From: Dendrocalamus latiflorus | Lineage: Eukaryota > Streptophyta > Magnoliopsida > Poales > Poaceae | Assembly (NCBI GenBank): GCA_017311315.1 | Contig: CM029631.1 | Location: forward strand, 3,441,360 to 3,505,359 | Direction of reading: 5' to 3' | DNA length: 64,000 nt | Shown: positions 10,330 through 21,220 of the stretch, one piece after another | Position numbering within the stretch: position 1 is the first letter of the stretch | Layout: each line of letters opens with the position of its first letter | Notes under the pieces: model-generated | The model's input: the letters and a program-made list of their open reading frames with translations, nothing else | The model's database searches: none | What the model was told of the DNA's origin: nothing | Position numbers and translations under genes: made by a program

Positions 10330-11190
10330 TTGGCAGCTGAGGTAGACGCGCGAGCGCTCCGTCCCGAGCTGGCGCCTAGTCGAAGCAGACGCGCGAGCGC
10401 TCCGTCCCCTATCCGCTGAGCGGGTGGCAGCGGAGCTGGCGCCTGGTCGAGGTAGGCGCGCACGCGCTCCGTCCCCTACCCTTCGCACGGGTGGCAGCGG
10501 AGCTGGCGCCTGATCGAGGTAGGCGCGCGCGCGCTCCGTCCCCTACCCTTCGAACGGGTGGCAGCGGAGCTGGCGCCTGGTCGAGGTAGGCGCGCACGCG
10601 CTCCGTCCCCTACCCTACGCACGGGTAGCAACGGAGCTGGCGCCTGGTCGAAGTAGGCGCGCGCGCGCGCTCCGTCCCCTACCCTTCGAACGGGTGGCAG
10701 CGAAGCTGTCGCCTGGTCGAGGTAGGCGCACACGCGCTCCGTCCCCTACCCTTCGCACGGGTGGCAGCGGAGCTGGCGCCTGATCGAGGTAGGCGCGCGC
10801 GCGCTCCGTCCCCTACCCTTCGAACGGGTGGCAGCGGAGCTGGCGCCTGGTCGAGGTAGGCGCGCACGCGCTCCGTCCCCTACCCTACGCACGGGTGGCA
10901 GCGGAGCTGGCGCCTAGTCGAAGTAAGGCGCGCGCGCGCTCCATCCCCTACCCTTCGAACGGGTGGCAGTGGAGACGCGCGCGCGCCGTCCCCTACCCTT
11001 CGAACGGGTGGCAGCGGAGCCGACGCCTGGTCGAAGTAGGCGCGCGCGCTCCGTCCCCTACCCTTCGAACGGGTGGCAGTGGAGCCGGCGCCTGGTCGAA
11101 GTAGGCGCGCGCGCTCCGTCCCCTACCCTTCGAACGGGTGGCAGCGGAGCTGGCGCCTGGTCGAAGTAGGCGCGCGATTATCGAAGCCGA
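10330..11190. repeat. 67-bp GC-rich minisatellite with higher-order structure
   Basis: The landmark GTCCCCTACCC or a close variant recurs at 10404, 10471, 10538, 10605, 10674, 10741, 10808, 10875, 10943, 10988, 11053 and 11118. Spacing is about 67 bp, shorter near the end. Variants CTTCGCACGG, CTTCGAACGG, CTACGCACGG, CTTCGAACGG form a four-unit block of 270 bp that occurs twice (from 10471 and from 10741). Open frames across it are only repeat translations. Confidence 0.93.
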
Positions 11191-11829
11191 AGCCGGGACT
11201 GGAGCCTGTCGCGGTAGAGGCTCAACGGTGTAGTCTGAGTTGAAACTTCGCACAGCGGACACCGCTGCGCCTACGGTGATTGCAACCTCCCGATCCGGTA
11301 GTGCGCTTTTAATGGCGGCTGGAATCGTGCCGACGCCTGGCCTGTCAGAGGGCAGGCTGTCGCGTCATGCAGCCTGCCTTCCCATGGGTGGGGCACGCGG
11401 CGGAACGTATTCCCGCCACGGGCTTCGACCCCTCGGCCACGACTGTGACCCGCTATATGGCCTTTGCGTGAAGGGGCCATCTTCCGGGTGCGGTCCTGGT
11501 CCGAGCACCGGAAGCTACCCTACTGCGTGCGAAGGTCGGGCCAAAGACCGGGGGTACTCCTGCTGGGGCGGGGGCTCCATCTTAGAGGCGCGTCAGGCCG
11601 CGTGCCCCCGCTATTTTGTACGGGGGTTGCCACGCGGCGAGAGGCCACTGGAGCGTCGCGCACTGACAGCCCTCACTGCTGTGGCCGCGTCTGACGCGTA
11701 CCGCCACGACGCTTCGTCCTTGGTTATGGGGAATCGTGCGGGACGGGCCTCTGTACGATTGCGGTTGCGTCCGGCACGCGAACCGTCGCGACGCTTCGGC
11801 TGCCGCCTTCGGGGCGAGGTGGCTTGAAA

Positions 11830-12344
11830 TAGGGCTGTAAAAAAGCTCGAAGCTCGCGAGCTACTCGAGTTCGGCTCGCTCTAGGCTCGATTCGAGCTCG
11901 GTTCAAGCTTTAAACGAGCCGAACTCGAGCTTGGTCTCGAGCTCGCGAGCTTCACCGAGCCGAACTCGAATAGTTCGCGAGCCCCGATTCGAGCTTAAAT
12001 AGTGATATATATTAATTCTTACCGAGCTTACTCGAGCCGAATTCGAGCTCGAGCTTGTCTTATTATTGAAAATTAGTGTGTATTTGAATTGTTTTGACTG
12101 TTATCGAGCTTATTAGAGCCGAGCTCGAACTTAAATTTTTCTTATTATTGAAAATAGTGCATAATAAATCATTTTAATTGTTATCGAGCTTCAACGAGCC
12201 GAGCTCGAGCCTACTCGAGCTTAGGCCGAGCCGAGCTCGAGCCCAGTTCCAAGCTCGGACCCCAACTCGAGCTCGGCTCGAGCTTCTACCGAGCTCGAGC
12301 CTGGAAGGCCAAGCTCGCTCGAGCTCGGCTCGTTTACAGCCCTA
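11830..12344. mobile_element. hAT-type MITE, 515 bp, with GAGCTCGAGC-rich ends
   Basis: The ends TAGGGCTGTAAA and TTTACAGCCCTA are perfect inverted repeats, flanked by an 8-bp duplication GCTTGAAA (11822-11829, 12345-12352). That is diagnostic of hAT elements, whose ends start with TAGGG/CAGGG. Subterminal regions are packed with CTCGAGC/GAGCTCG palindromes; the centre is AT-rich. It is inserted inside the LTR element. Confidence 0.92.
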
Positions 12345-12460
12345 GCTTGAAATAGCCCCCGTAACCGCGCCCCCGCAGTTCTACGCCCCTTTCTCGCCTG
12401 CATCGCCTTCTACACTCCCGTGGTATCTTCACCGCTGTATTCTTTCTTCTGTGAGAAGCG

Positions 12461-14397
12461 ATGGCATCCGGTGACAAGCGTGGCCAGGCGGCTGGCGCTT
12501 GCGGCATTCGCCGGCGGTCTTCACCGCTAGAGGTAAAATACTCGCTCAGCGAACGCGACCCGGCGGCGGCGGACAAGTGGTGGCTGGCGGCGGAGAAGGG
12601 AGGCTCGTTTTCCGGCGAGTTGGGCCCCTCGCTTGTGACCGAGAAGACAATTCAAGCGCTGCAGCGCGCGGGGAAGTTGTCCGAGCGCCAGGCGGTACGA
12701 TTGTCCGCCGCCGACGAGACGGAACCGCGCCCCGAGGAGTCGGAGGCGCTTGTGTTCGTCGCCTTTTTTGACGCGGGGCTCCGCATCCCGGCGGCGGCGA
12801 TCGTGGGCGACGTGTTGCGGACCTTCGGGCTGGAGCTGGCACAACTGACTCCGAACGCCGTGGCCCGGCTCGCCGTGTATAGTTGGGCCTTGCGCTCGGG
12901 AGCGTGCTGGCCCAGTGCTTCGTTGTTTGCCTACCTGCACGAGGCACGGTGCCAGCCCAAGGAGCGGAAGGACGGGACGCTGTCGAACTTCGGCAGCGTC
13001 ACCTTTATTCTTCGTCATCTTGCAGCAAGCTCTTCTCCGCGAATTCCACTCGCGGGAAGTGGGAGTCTCATTGGATGAAACGGTGGTTCTACCACCGCGT
13101 GGCGAGCGGGAGCGGCCTCGAATGCACGGGCCAGCCGATCGCGTTCAAGACCTCGCCCGGTCGGACGCTCGACGACGAGGACAGGCGGAGGGTCCGGCGG
13201 CTCGCAGGCGTGGCCGCCCACTTTAACATGCGCGACGTCACCGAAGAGTACGCGATGTACGGCGTGGCGCCGCTTGCCCGTGACTGGCGCCTCGCCGCCG
13301 AGAAGCGTCGAGACGATAATGTTCTGCCGTGGGTCTGCTCACTGCCGGCACCCTGCGGTCCTCGTAAGCCCCGACCGTATCCCCCCTTTGTTCACGCGGA
13401 GTGCATTACATGTTAATCTTGTCTCCTGCTTTGTTGTAGAGATTCGCTTGGAGGATGCGGAGCGGGCCGCGCGCGTATTCCTCGGGCCACATACCGGCAG
13501 GGAGCACGAGCAGCGCGCGTCCGCTACTGCTGAGGCGGGGATGGGGCGGATAAACCGCGTGTGCGAGGCCTTGGGCATTGCCGTGCCGGACCGTGCTGAT
13601 CCACCCTCGCAACACCAAGACGATGGCGCAACGAGGACGAAGGCGCCGTCTCGCAAGAGGGCCCGAGGCGGAGCGTCTGCCGTGCTTGGTATAGCAGCTT
13701 CCACTGCTGCTGCTAGTGTTCCCGATGGCGCGGCAGATGTGGAGTCAGATTCGGCGAGGTACGCCGACTCGGGCTTGGATGGCGCAGACGCCGGGGCGAA
13801 GGGTCTTCGGGCGGTGCCCTGGACGGCGGGCTCGCCGCGGGCAGCCGGAGAGAGGAAGTCTCGTCACCCGTGGCGGTCGTCGAGACAGGATCCATGCTGA
13901 CTGGCGGTGCTGAGGTGGAGCCTTCGGCCGTGGCCGCTATGATGTCGGAGACGCCCTCCGCGGGGGCGCACGGAGCTGGGTCTTCGCCGACAGCCGCGGC
14001 CGAAACCGAGGTGCCCTCCGCAAAGGTTGCCACGGTGGGGTCTTTGCCCACGGGTGGTGTAGCCACGGGGGCCTCTCCGGCGGCGGCTACTGGGGCGGTG
14101 TTGTCGCCACTTGCTCCGGCTAAGCGGCCATGTCTGCGGCCGGAGCTCCACCGGACGTCGAGGGGATTCACCGTGGCGACGAGCATCGGGAGCTTGTGGG
14201 ACTCCGATGCATGTGCCGAAGTCCCTGCGACGCGCGCCCCCTCAGGCCACGCCGTCCGCCGTGCAGGAACGGTCAGCGCCGACCCCGAACGCGGAGGCTT
14301 CCGTTCCTTGCGGGACCGCGCCCTCCGCGGGGACTTGCGCCGCCGCTACCCCGCCTGGGACCAGGGCGGGCCCCCGAAGCCCTCCTTCCGCTACTGA
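12461..14397 (+). pseudogene. PF04195-like ('putative gypsy-type transposon') gene inside the LTR element
   Basis: Plus-strand coding region starting ATG 12461, antisense to the LTRs. The first part contains EALVFVAFFDAGLRIPAAAI, VLRTFGLELAQLTPNAVARL and ALRSGACWPSASLFAYLHEA, matching the PF04195 domain as I recall it. Around 13005-13030 the frame shifts by one, after which RGKWESHWMKRWFYHRV continues the domain. A probable intron (GTAAGC near 13364 to TTGTTGTAG near 13439) leads into RLEDAERAARVFLG and an Ala/Gly/Ser-rich tail to about 14397. The product's role is unknown; this family spreads with grass retroelements. A second intron or frame change between 13850 and 13900 is likely. Confidence 0.65.
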
Positions 14398-14473
14398 AGG
14401 TAAGGTGGCTTAGTTTGCCCTGGTATATTCTTCGTTGTGCCTTGCGGTGCTCACCTTTTGTAACAGGTACATG

Positions 14474-14884
14474 CTAGTGTTCAAGGTCCATTGTGATGCT
14501 CACCTTTTGTAACAGGTACATGATGGTCGGCACGGGTACGATCGCCTCGCGAGCTCCCGAGCTGTCGGTCGCTCCATTGTGGCTATCTCCAACCGCCCGG
14601 TCCGCGCTACCGGCGAGCGTTGCGGCGGGGTTGGTCGCTGTCGCGTCGGCGGGGTTGGTCGTTGTAGCGGCGGTGGCGGGGTCGGTCGTCGCAGCGCCAG
14701 TGACGGGGTCGGTCGTCGCAGCACCAGTGACGGGGTCGATCGTCGCAGTGCGAGCGTCGACGTCCGCGACCACCGCGCCCGCGCCCGCGAAAGCTGATGC
14801 CGAAGCCCTGGTACCCATGCGACGCTCCGATCCAGCCGCCTTCTTTCCCTTCACCGCCGTCGATGAAGCTTTTTTCGGTGCCAT
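14474..14884 (-). CDS. Short leader ORF of the LTR element, unknown function
   Basis: The first ATG after the primer-binding-like site on the element's own strand opens a frame starting MAPKKASSTAVKGKKAAG. A Lys-rich start is followed by Ala/Thr-rich text with repeats of DPVTGAATT, ending at 14474. It has no recognised domain. It may be a gag-like relic or simply an open leader region. Confidence 0.4.
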   Translation of the reverse strand: MAPKKASSTAVKGKKAAGSERRMGTRASASAFAGAGAVVADVDARTATIDPVTGAATTDPVTGAATTDPATAATTTNPADATATNPAATLAGSADRAVGDSHNGATDSSGAREAIVPVPTIMYLLQKVSITMDLEH

Positions 14885-14934
14885 CCTTCTTCGGATTTCA
14901 GGCTTCTCCTGTCCTCCCAACGGACGGCGCCAAC

Positions 14935-15178
14935 TGTTGTGGTTACAGACCAAACAGAGAGAGATGTGGTAGTGGAGAGTTGGGAGAAAGTGATGACCTC
15001 TGGTCTCCCTCCTAGCCTTCCCTTGTATATATATTCATATAGGCTGTGCTTTTACAATTGTGCCCTTACATCGGTACCTCCCTGTCAGGGGTATTTAAGC
15101 CATTACATATGTCCCATTTTGGGCCCTATAACCTTCTAACAGGCCTGCTGGGTTTAGGTGGAGGCCACCCCTACAACA
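14935..15178 (-). repeat. LTR (5' LTR by orientation)
   Basis: 244 bp, TG...CA ends. It is followed on the minus strand by the primer-binding-like TTGGCGCCGTC. Confidence 0.88.
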
Positions 15179-15326
15179 TCTTCAATAATAGAAATTAACA
15201 GTAAAATTATATAAAATGCATAGAAAATTTTGTAACATTTTGAAAACATTTTTGTACCATTATCCAGCTTATTCCATGCAATATTTACCTGCAATAAATT
15301 TATATATTCTTTTCATGCACATGTAG

Positions 15327-16120
15327 ATGACAGGCATCACGAACCGGGAGTTCGAGGAGCTGGCCCGGCATGACCAAAACTACTTAACTTGGGCTTCTGA
15401 TGTCGAAATCGTACTTAGAACCAAGAAGCTCCACGCTGCCATCGGGATTGGTGCATCACAGGATGCCAAACACAAACTTGAGAAAAATGACCAGGCACTT
15501 CACTTCCTCAGGCATCACCTCTGCCTCACTCTCAAGAATGAGTACATGGTAGAGAAGAGCGTGCTAGCACTATGGACTGCATTAAAGAAACGGTTCGAGA
15601 AGCTAAAGTACACCATTCTCCCTCAGGCAAAACAAGAATAGATCTGACTAAGGTTCGTTGACTTCAAGACGGTTGGAGAGTACAACTCTACTCTGCACAG
15701 AATTTGTACTGATCTTCAACTTTATGACAGGCAGATCATGGATGAGCAAAAGATTGAGAAGACGCTCTCCACCTTCCACCCCAATGCAGTGCAGTCTATG
15801 CGCAATTATCATCAAAACGGCTACAAGGAGTATGCTTAATTAATTAATATTATGCAGGTTGCAGAGGCTCAGGATAAAGTTCTCAGTAATTCACACAGCC
15901 ACCTGGGAGCTCTGCTAGTCGTGATGCCAACGCTGCGAGCTACAAGGTGTGAACCTATAATAAAGAAAAGGGGAAGGGCAAAACCGCAGCCCAAAAAGGC
16001 AAGTCAAATGCTCCACATGAGAATAAGGCCAGTAAACCAAAGTGGGACGACAAGCCCTATGGTCAATAAGACCAAACCTGCTACAAGTGTAGCAAGTACG
16101 GATACTGGTCGCGGATCTGT
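15327..16120 (+). pseudogene. Copia gag remnant with altered zinc knuckle
   Basis: Gag of the degenerate copia element. The first part (15327-15641) reads openly from MTGITNREFEELARHDQN. After a stop and frame changes, the UBN2-type gag continues with FKTVGEYNSTLHRI, YDRQIMDEQKIEKTLSTF and NYHQNGYKEYA. A CCHC knuckle at 16079-16120 reads CYKCSKYGYWSRIC, with Tyr where the zinc-binding His is expected. Several in-frame stops make it non-functional. Confidence 0.8.
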
Positions 16121-16629
16121 AAAGAGCCGCAACACGTCGTCGATGCATTCCAGGCTAAGAAAAAAAGGGTGGCAAAGGACAGCATGAAACCCACCTTGCC
16201 TTTGTTGAGGGGGAGAGTTTTCAGCAGCTGCCTGTACCAATGGAGATTGACTCTACTCCTACAGCAGCACCCCTCTTGACATTGCAGTTGTAGCCACCAT
16301 GATTTCCCAATAAGAGCATCTCACCCTAAGAAGATAGTAGCCGAAGTCTCTGGCTTTTTAGCAGATTCAGTCTAATACACAGAATGCATTTAAACTTTAA
16401 TTGTCATTTATTTTATGTGTGGAAAAAATAAGCTAGATTTTGCATTGATGGTACTCAAACAATTCATTTTTCTCATGATGGTTGAATGATATTGAATAAT
16501 TTATTCATTTATTCAGTTAATAATGGTAAGATATGTCCTGATATTTGAAGTATTTTATTTATGTGTTGATTGTCTTCTACTACATAATAATAAAGTACTT
16601 TATATTAGAACGCGTGTGGCACTCTATGA

Positions 16630-17330
16630 TCGAAGTATGCTTAGCTGACAGCGGCACAACAAATACCATCTTGAGAGAGACAAAATTCTTTTAAGTCAAT
16701 TAGCAAGAATGCTGGCAGCCTTACAACAATCGCCGGTAGCGATGCTTGTATAATAGACTCAGGAAGAGCCACAATTATACTTCCAATGGACACAACTTTG
16801 GTCATTCAAGAAGCCTTATTGTACTTAAAATCGACTAGAACTCTTCTACGTTTCAAGGATATTCACGCTAACGGTTTCCACGTTGAGACTAAAGAAGAGT
16901 GTGGTAAAGAATATCTACTCATTACGAAACGTGAAGCAAATGAAAAAAAGGGTATTAGAAAGACTTTCTTCATTTAACACTGGGCTATACTACACTAATA
17001 TTAAGGCACCCATAGCCAATACTGCCCTGAAAACAATATTTAGAAGTTTTGAACTCTTTTGTCTCTAATATGATATATTAGGCCACCCAGATCTTAGGAT
17101 GATGAGAAATATAATTAACAATTCACATGGATATAATATCGATGTAAAGAATTTCCCGAATCAATAAGATTTTGTGTGCCCCACATGTGCCACCGAGTAA
17201 TTAATTACTAGATCATCTACTTTGAAAGTGAAGGATAAAGTCTCTACATTCCTAGAACGCATACAAGGAGACATTTGTGGTCCTATACAGCCACTGTCAA
17301 GGTCATTTAAATATTTTATGGTGCCCCACA
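16630..17330 (+). pseudogene. Copia protease and integrase remnants
   Basis: The retroviral-type aspartic protease active site DSGTT is at 16647-16661 in the context CLADSGTTNTI. About 400 bp on, a pre-integrase piece reads LGHPDLRMMRNIIN, and an integrase core start reads RIQGDICGPIQPLS. Stops separate the pieces. No reverse transcriptase follows because the LINE interrupts at about 17410. Confidence 0.75.
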
Positions 17331-17410
17331 ATACTTCCTCAAAATAATCACACGTATGTTTATTATCTACGAGAAACCATGCTTTCGCAAAGCTGATCTC
17401 GTAGATAATT

Positions 17411-20282
17411 CAACAACAACAAAGCCTTTTGTCCTAAACAAGTTGGGATAGGCTACGAATAAAACCTTCTCAAGATCAAAGAGATGAGAGCCTTGAAATA
17501 AAACCTACAATGCTAAAAACCCTAAGCCATACAACCTACTATCTGAGCCAAGAGCCTAAAACACTACCCCTAACTTTCTTATGGTTCCGGTACGTGGATC
17601 GCTAACTTCCATGCGCTCCTACCCAAGCTTTCTTTAGATATTCCAATCCCTCAAGTCTCTTTTAACCGCTTCCTCCCATGTCAGTTTTGGTCAACCTCTG
17701 CCTCTTCTTACATTTTCAGTATGTCTTAAAATTCCACTATGTACCGGTGCCTCAGGAGGCCGTCGTTGAAGATGTCCGAACCATCTTAAGCGATGTTGGA
17801 CAAGTTTCTCTTTCAATTGGTGCTACCCCCACCCTATCACGTATATCATCATTGCGGATGCGATCCCACCTTGTATGACCACAGATCTACCGCAACATCC
17901 TCATCTCCGCTACACTCATTTTATGTATATGTTGTCTTGTAATCGTCCAACATTCTGCTCCATATAGCATCGCGGGTCTGATCGCCATCCTATAGAACTT
18001 ACCTTTTAACTTTTGAGGGATTTTTTGGTCACACAGGACACTAGATGCTTGGCGACATTTCACCCACCCCGCTCTTATCCTGTGGCTCACGTCTTCATCA
18101 ATCTCACTGTCCCACTGTAGCATCGATCCAAATAACGAAACGTGTCCTTAGGCACTACTTATCCATCCAATCTACCATCTCCATCATCTGCCCTAACACC
18201 ACTGAAATCACATCTCATATACTCAGTTTTAGTCCTACTAAGTCTAAAGCCCTTCAAGTCTAAGGTCTTTCTCCATAACTCGAGCTTCCTATCAACACCT
18301 ATCCTACTCTCATCAGTCATCAACCAACACCACATCATCAGCAAAAAGCATACACCAAGCGATATCTCCTTGTATATCCCGTGTGATCTCGTCCATCACT
18401 AGGGCAAAAATGTATGGACTCAACGCTGACCCTTGGTGTAGTCCTATCTTAATGGGAAAGTCATTAGTAACACTACCACACGTTCTGACATTAGTCACAA
18501 CATTTTTCTTACATGTCCTTTATTAGGGTAATATATTTTGTTGGGACTCTTTTCTTTTGAAGTGCCTACCACATGACATTTCTTGGGACTTTGTCATAGG
18601 TTTTCTCCAAGTCAATAAATATCATGTGAAGATCCTTCTTTTGCTCCCTATACCTCTCCATCAACTATCGTAGCAAGAAAATCGCCTCCGTGGTCGACCT
18701 CCCATGCATAAAACCAAATTGGTTTGTCGTCACGCTAGTCACTTTGCTTAAATGACGCTCAATCACTCGTTCCCAGAGCTTCATTGTGTGGCTCATGAGT
18801 TTAATTCCTCTATAATTAGTACAACTTTGAATGTCTCCTTTATTTTTAAAAATTGGTACTAATGTACTCCTCCGCCACTCGTTTGGCATTTTGTTCCTAA
18901 AAATGGTATTGAACAACTTAGTTAGCCAAACAATCGTCACTTTTCTAGGCATTTGCACGCCTCAATATGGATGTTATCAGGCCCCAAAGCCTTACCCACT
19001 TTCATCCTTTTAAGGCCTCTCTTACTTCCGACTCCTGGATTCTTCGAACAAACCACTTATCGGTGTCGTCAAGAACATTATCCAGTTCAATCATACTATA
19101 ATCATTATCGTGATTAATCAACTTGTCAAAGTTATCTCTCCACCTATCCTTGATCTACTCGTCTTTCACCAAAAGTCTGTTAGTGTCATCTTTGATGTAT
19201 TTAACTTGGTTGAAATCTCTCGTCATCCTTTCTCGAATTTTAGCCATCTTGTAGACATCCTTCTCTCCCTCCTTTGTACTTAGTTTCTGATAAATTTCCT
19301 CATATACCTTGCCTCGTGTCTCTCACCGCTTTCTTCGTATATTTTTTTGCTGCTTTGTATTTCTGTATGTTGTCTTCGCCCCTATCATGATACATGTGCT
19401 TGTAGCATATCTTCTCCTTAATAGCCTTTTGGACTTCCTCGTTTCACCACCATGTGTCTTTTGGTTCTCCTTTTGTCCCTAGAGTCACTCCAAGCACTTT
19501 CGTACCCACCTTCCTAATACGAGTTGCCATCTCTGTCCACATACTATTCGCTTCTTCCATGTCCCACGTCCCTTCCGTGAACATCCTCTCCTGAAACGCT
19601 TGTGTGATATCTCCTTTGAGTTTCTACCAATTCGTCCTCGTGACTCTAACGACCTTAACTTGTCGGACCCGTAACCTAAAACGAAAGTCGGAGACTACCA
19701 ACTTATGTTGCTGGACAACACACTCTCCAGGTATAGCCTTACAATCTATGCAGGCTCATTTGTCCTCCCTCCTAACAAAAACAAAATCGATTTGGCTAGA
19801 GTGTTGACCACTGCTAAAGGTAACTAAATGATAATGTCTCTTTCTAAAGAAGGTGTTAGTTATCATGAGATCATAGGCTACGGCAAAGTTTAAGATATCT
19901 TCTCCCTCCACTATTTATACCGACATGACCATTGAAATCACCTCCTAAGAAAATCTTTTCATTGATAGACACACTTCTAACCATGTCATCTAGGTCATCC
20001 TAAAATTGCCTCTTAGCGGTCTCATCCAACCCTACTTGTGAAGCATATGCACTAACAACATTCAAAACCAAACCACCAAAGATTAGCTTGACTAGGATAA
20101 TCCTATCCCTCTGCCTCCTCACATTGACAACTCCACTCTTGAGGTGCTTATTGATTAAGATGCCCAATCCATTCTTATTTCGTTCTGTTCCAGTATACCA
20201 CAGTTTGAATCCAGTATGTTCCACCTCCTTTGTCTTCTGACAATTCAAATTAAAAATAATCTCTCTGATCATCATATAAAGT
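17411..20282 (-). mobile_element. 5'-truncated RTE-like LINE, degenerate
   Basis: Minus-strand non-LTR retrotransposon. Its 3' tail is (TTG)n, seen as CAACAACAACAA at about 17411-17422, which fits RTE-type elements. An endonuclease part (20275 downward) contains GFKLWYTGTERNKNGLGILI, DRIILVKL and NVVSAYASQVG, then GGDFNGHVG. Reverse transcriptase pieces include EWRRSTLVPIFKNKGD, CTNYRGIKLMSHTMKLWERV, IGLHQGSALSPYIFALVMDE and the catalytic FADD in MLFADDVVLVDD. Multiple frame breaks. It interrupts the degenerate copia element; target duplications were not identified. Confidence 0.85.
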
Positions 20283-21220
20283 CCATCAGAATAGACAATG
20301 CCAGATAATTTACTTTAAAAGTATTTGGTAATTATTGCATGGTAATGAGAATTAAAATTGAGCATTTCATACCGCATGTCCACACCCAGAATTAAAATAT
20401 AAGTCCGGTGTGGCAAGAAGTGGAGCTCAGCTTGATAGATAATTTATGACGATTTTATCCAAGTTTTATTGTGCTGGCACATAGATAAAGCAAAGAAGGC
20501 AATGGAAGCATGAAACGAAAGTATGGTATGAGCACTTAAAGCAAATGTGATCATGATAAAGTGTGTAACTCCCCACAAGCAATGACTCAACAAATATGGA
20601 CTACACACAAGATTATCCGGGCATACAGTAATTCAGTTTACTAATAAAAAAAGAAAAAATATATGATATGGCATCACAATTAGCCAGGCAAAAACTATCG
20701 TCCATAGAACAACAGTTTCAAGAAGATTATCTAATTTCCTCGCACAAAAAAGATAATTATCTAATCTATCACTACATACGGCATCTGAGAAATGCATACA
20801 TACTGCATCTGAGAGTTGCCTCCCTGTCTGATAAGATTAAAAAGGATTTACAAAAATAAGAACCTACATGCTACAGCAACGAATTGACAAACAAAAGCCG
20901 TGTTGTCTGTATCCTTCCTCGCACCAAAATTTCACAAACAACAATGGTATACATCTAGTCACCTGAATTATTCTTGAAAATGACTCGTGTAAATGTTTCA
21001 GTATTGAAGCTGAACTATCATAAGAAGATCCTCGCATATGCATTATCTATATTCAATGGGGAAACTTACAGGGTACATCTTCACTTGGCCACCACTGGTT
21101 TGGGTAGGTGAGATTGTACATTTCACTCAGCCACCACTGGACAGGCTTCTGCGCTGAACTACATGGAAGTTCTTCTGTGCTGAGCTTCACAAGAATGCTG
21201 CTTTTTCCCATCCTTGTAAT
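20283..21220. other. Intergenic DNA and probable TRAPPC8 3' UTR
   Basis: AT-rich sequence without a recognisable gene. The last one to two hundred bases before 21221 are probably the 3' UTR of the minus-strand TRAPPC8-type gene. Confidence 0.45.

Larger units (their letters stand above)
9930..15178 (-). mobile_element. Non-autonomous LTR retrotransposon carrying a PF04195-like gene
   Basis: Two LTRs (9930-10171, 14935-15178) start TGTTGTGGTTACAG, end CCCCTACAACA and are flanked by TCTTC duplications (9925-9929, 15179-15183). Next to the right LTR the minus strand reads TTGGCGCCGTCCG, a primer-binding-site-like sequence, so the element is oriented on the - strand. No reverse transcriptase or integrase is present. 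The interior holds a short minus-strand frame, a plus-strand PF04195-like gene, a 67-bp minisatellite and an inserted hAT MITE. Confidence 0.88.
8697..17410 (+). mobile_element. Degenerate Ty1-copia retrotransposon, 3' part lost
   Basis: It has a 5' LTR (8697-8942), a GC-rich leader, then gag, protease and integrase remnants on the + strand. It is interrupted by the LTR element 9930-15178 (target duplication TCTTC), and its sequence stops where the RTE-like LINE begins (about 17410). No 3' LTR was found. Many stops and frameshifts show an old, dead copy. Confidence 0.8.

Noticed and set aside
10330..11190. Regular repeats resembling a CRISPR array
   Set aside because: The units are contiguous 67-bp tandem copies with no unique spacers, in a plant retroelement; this is a minisatellite.
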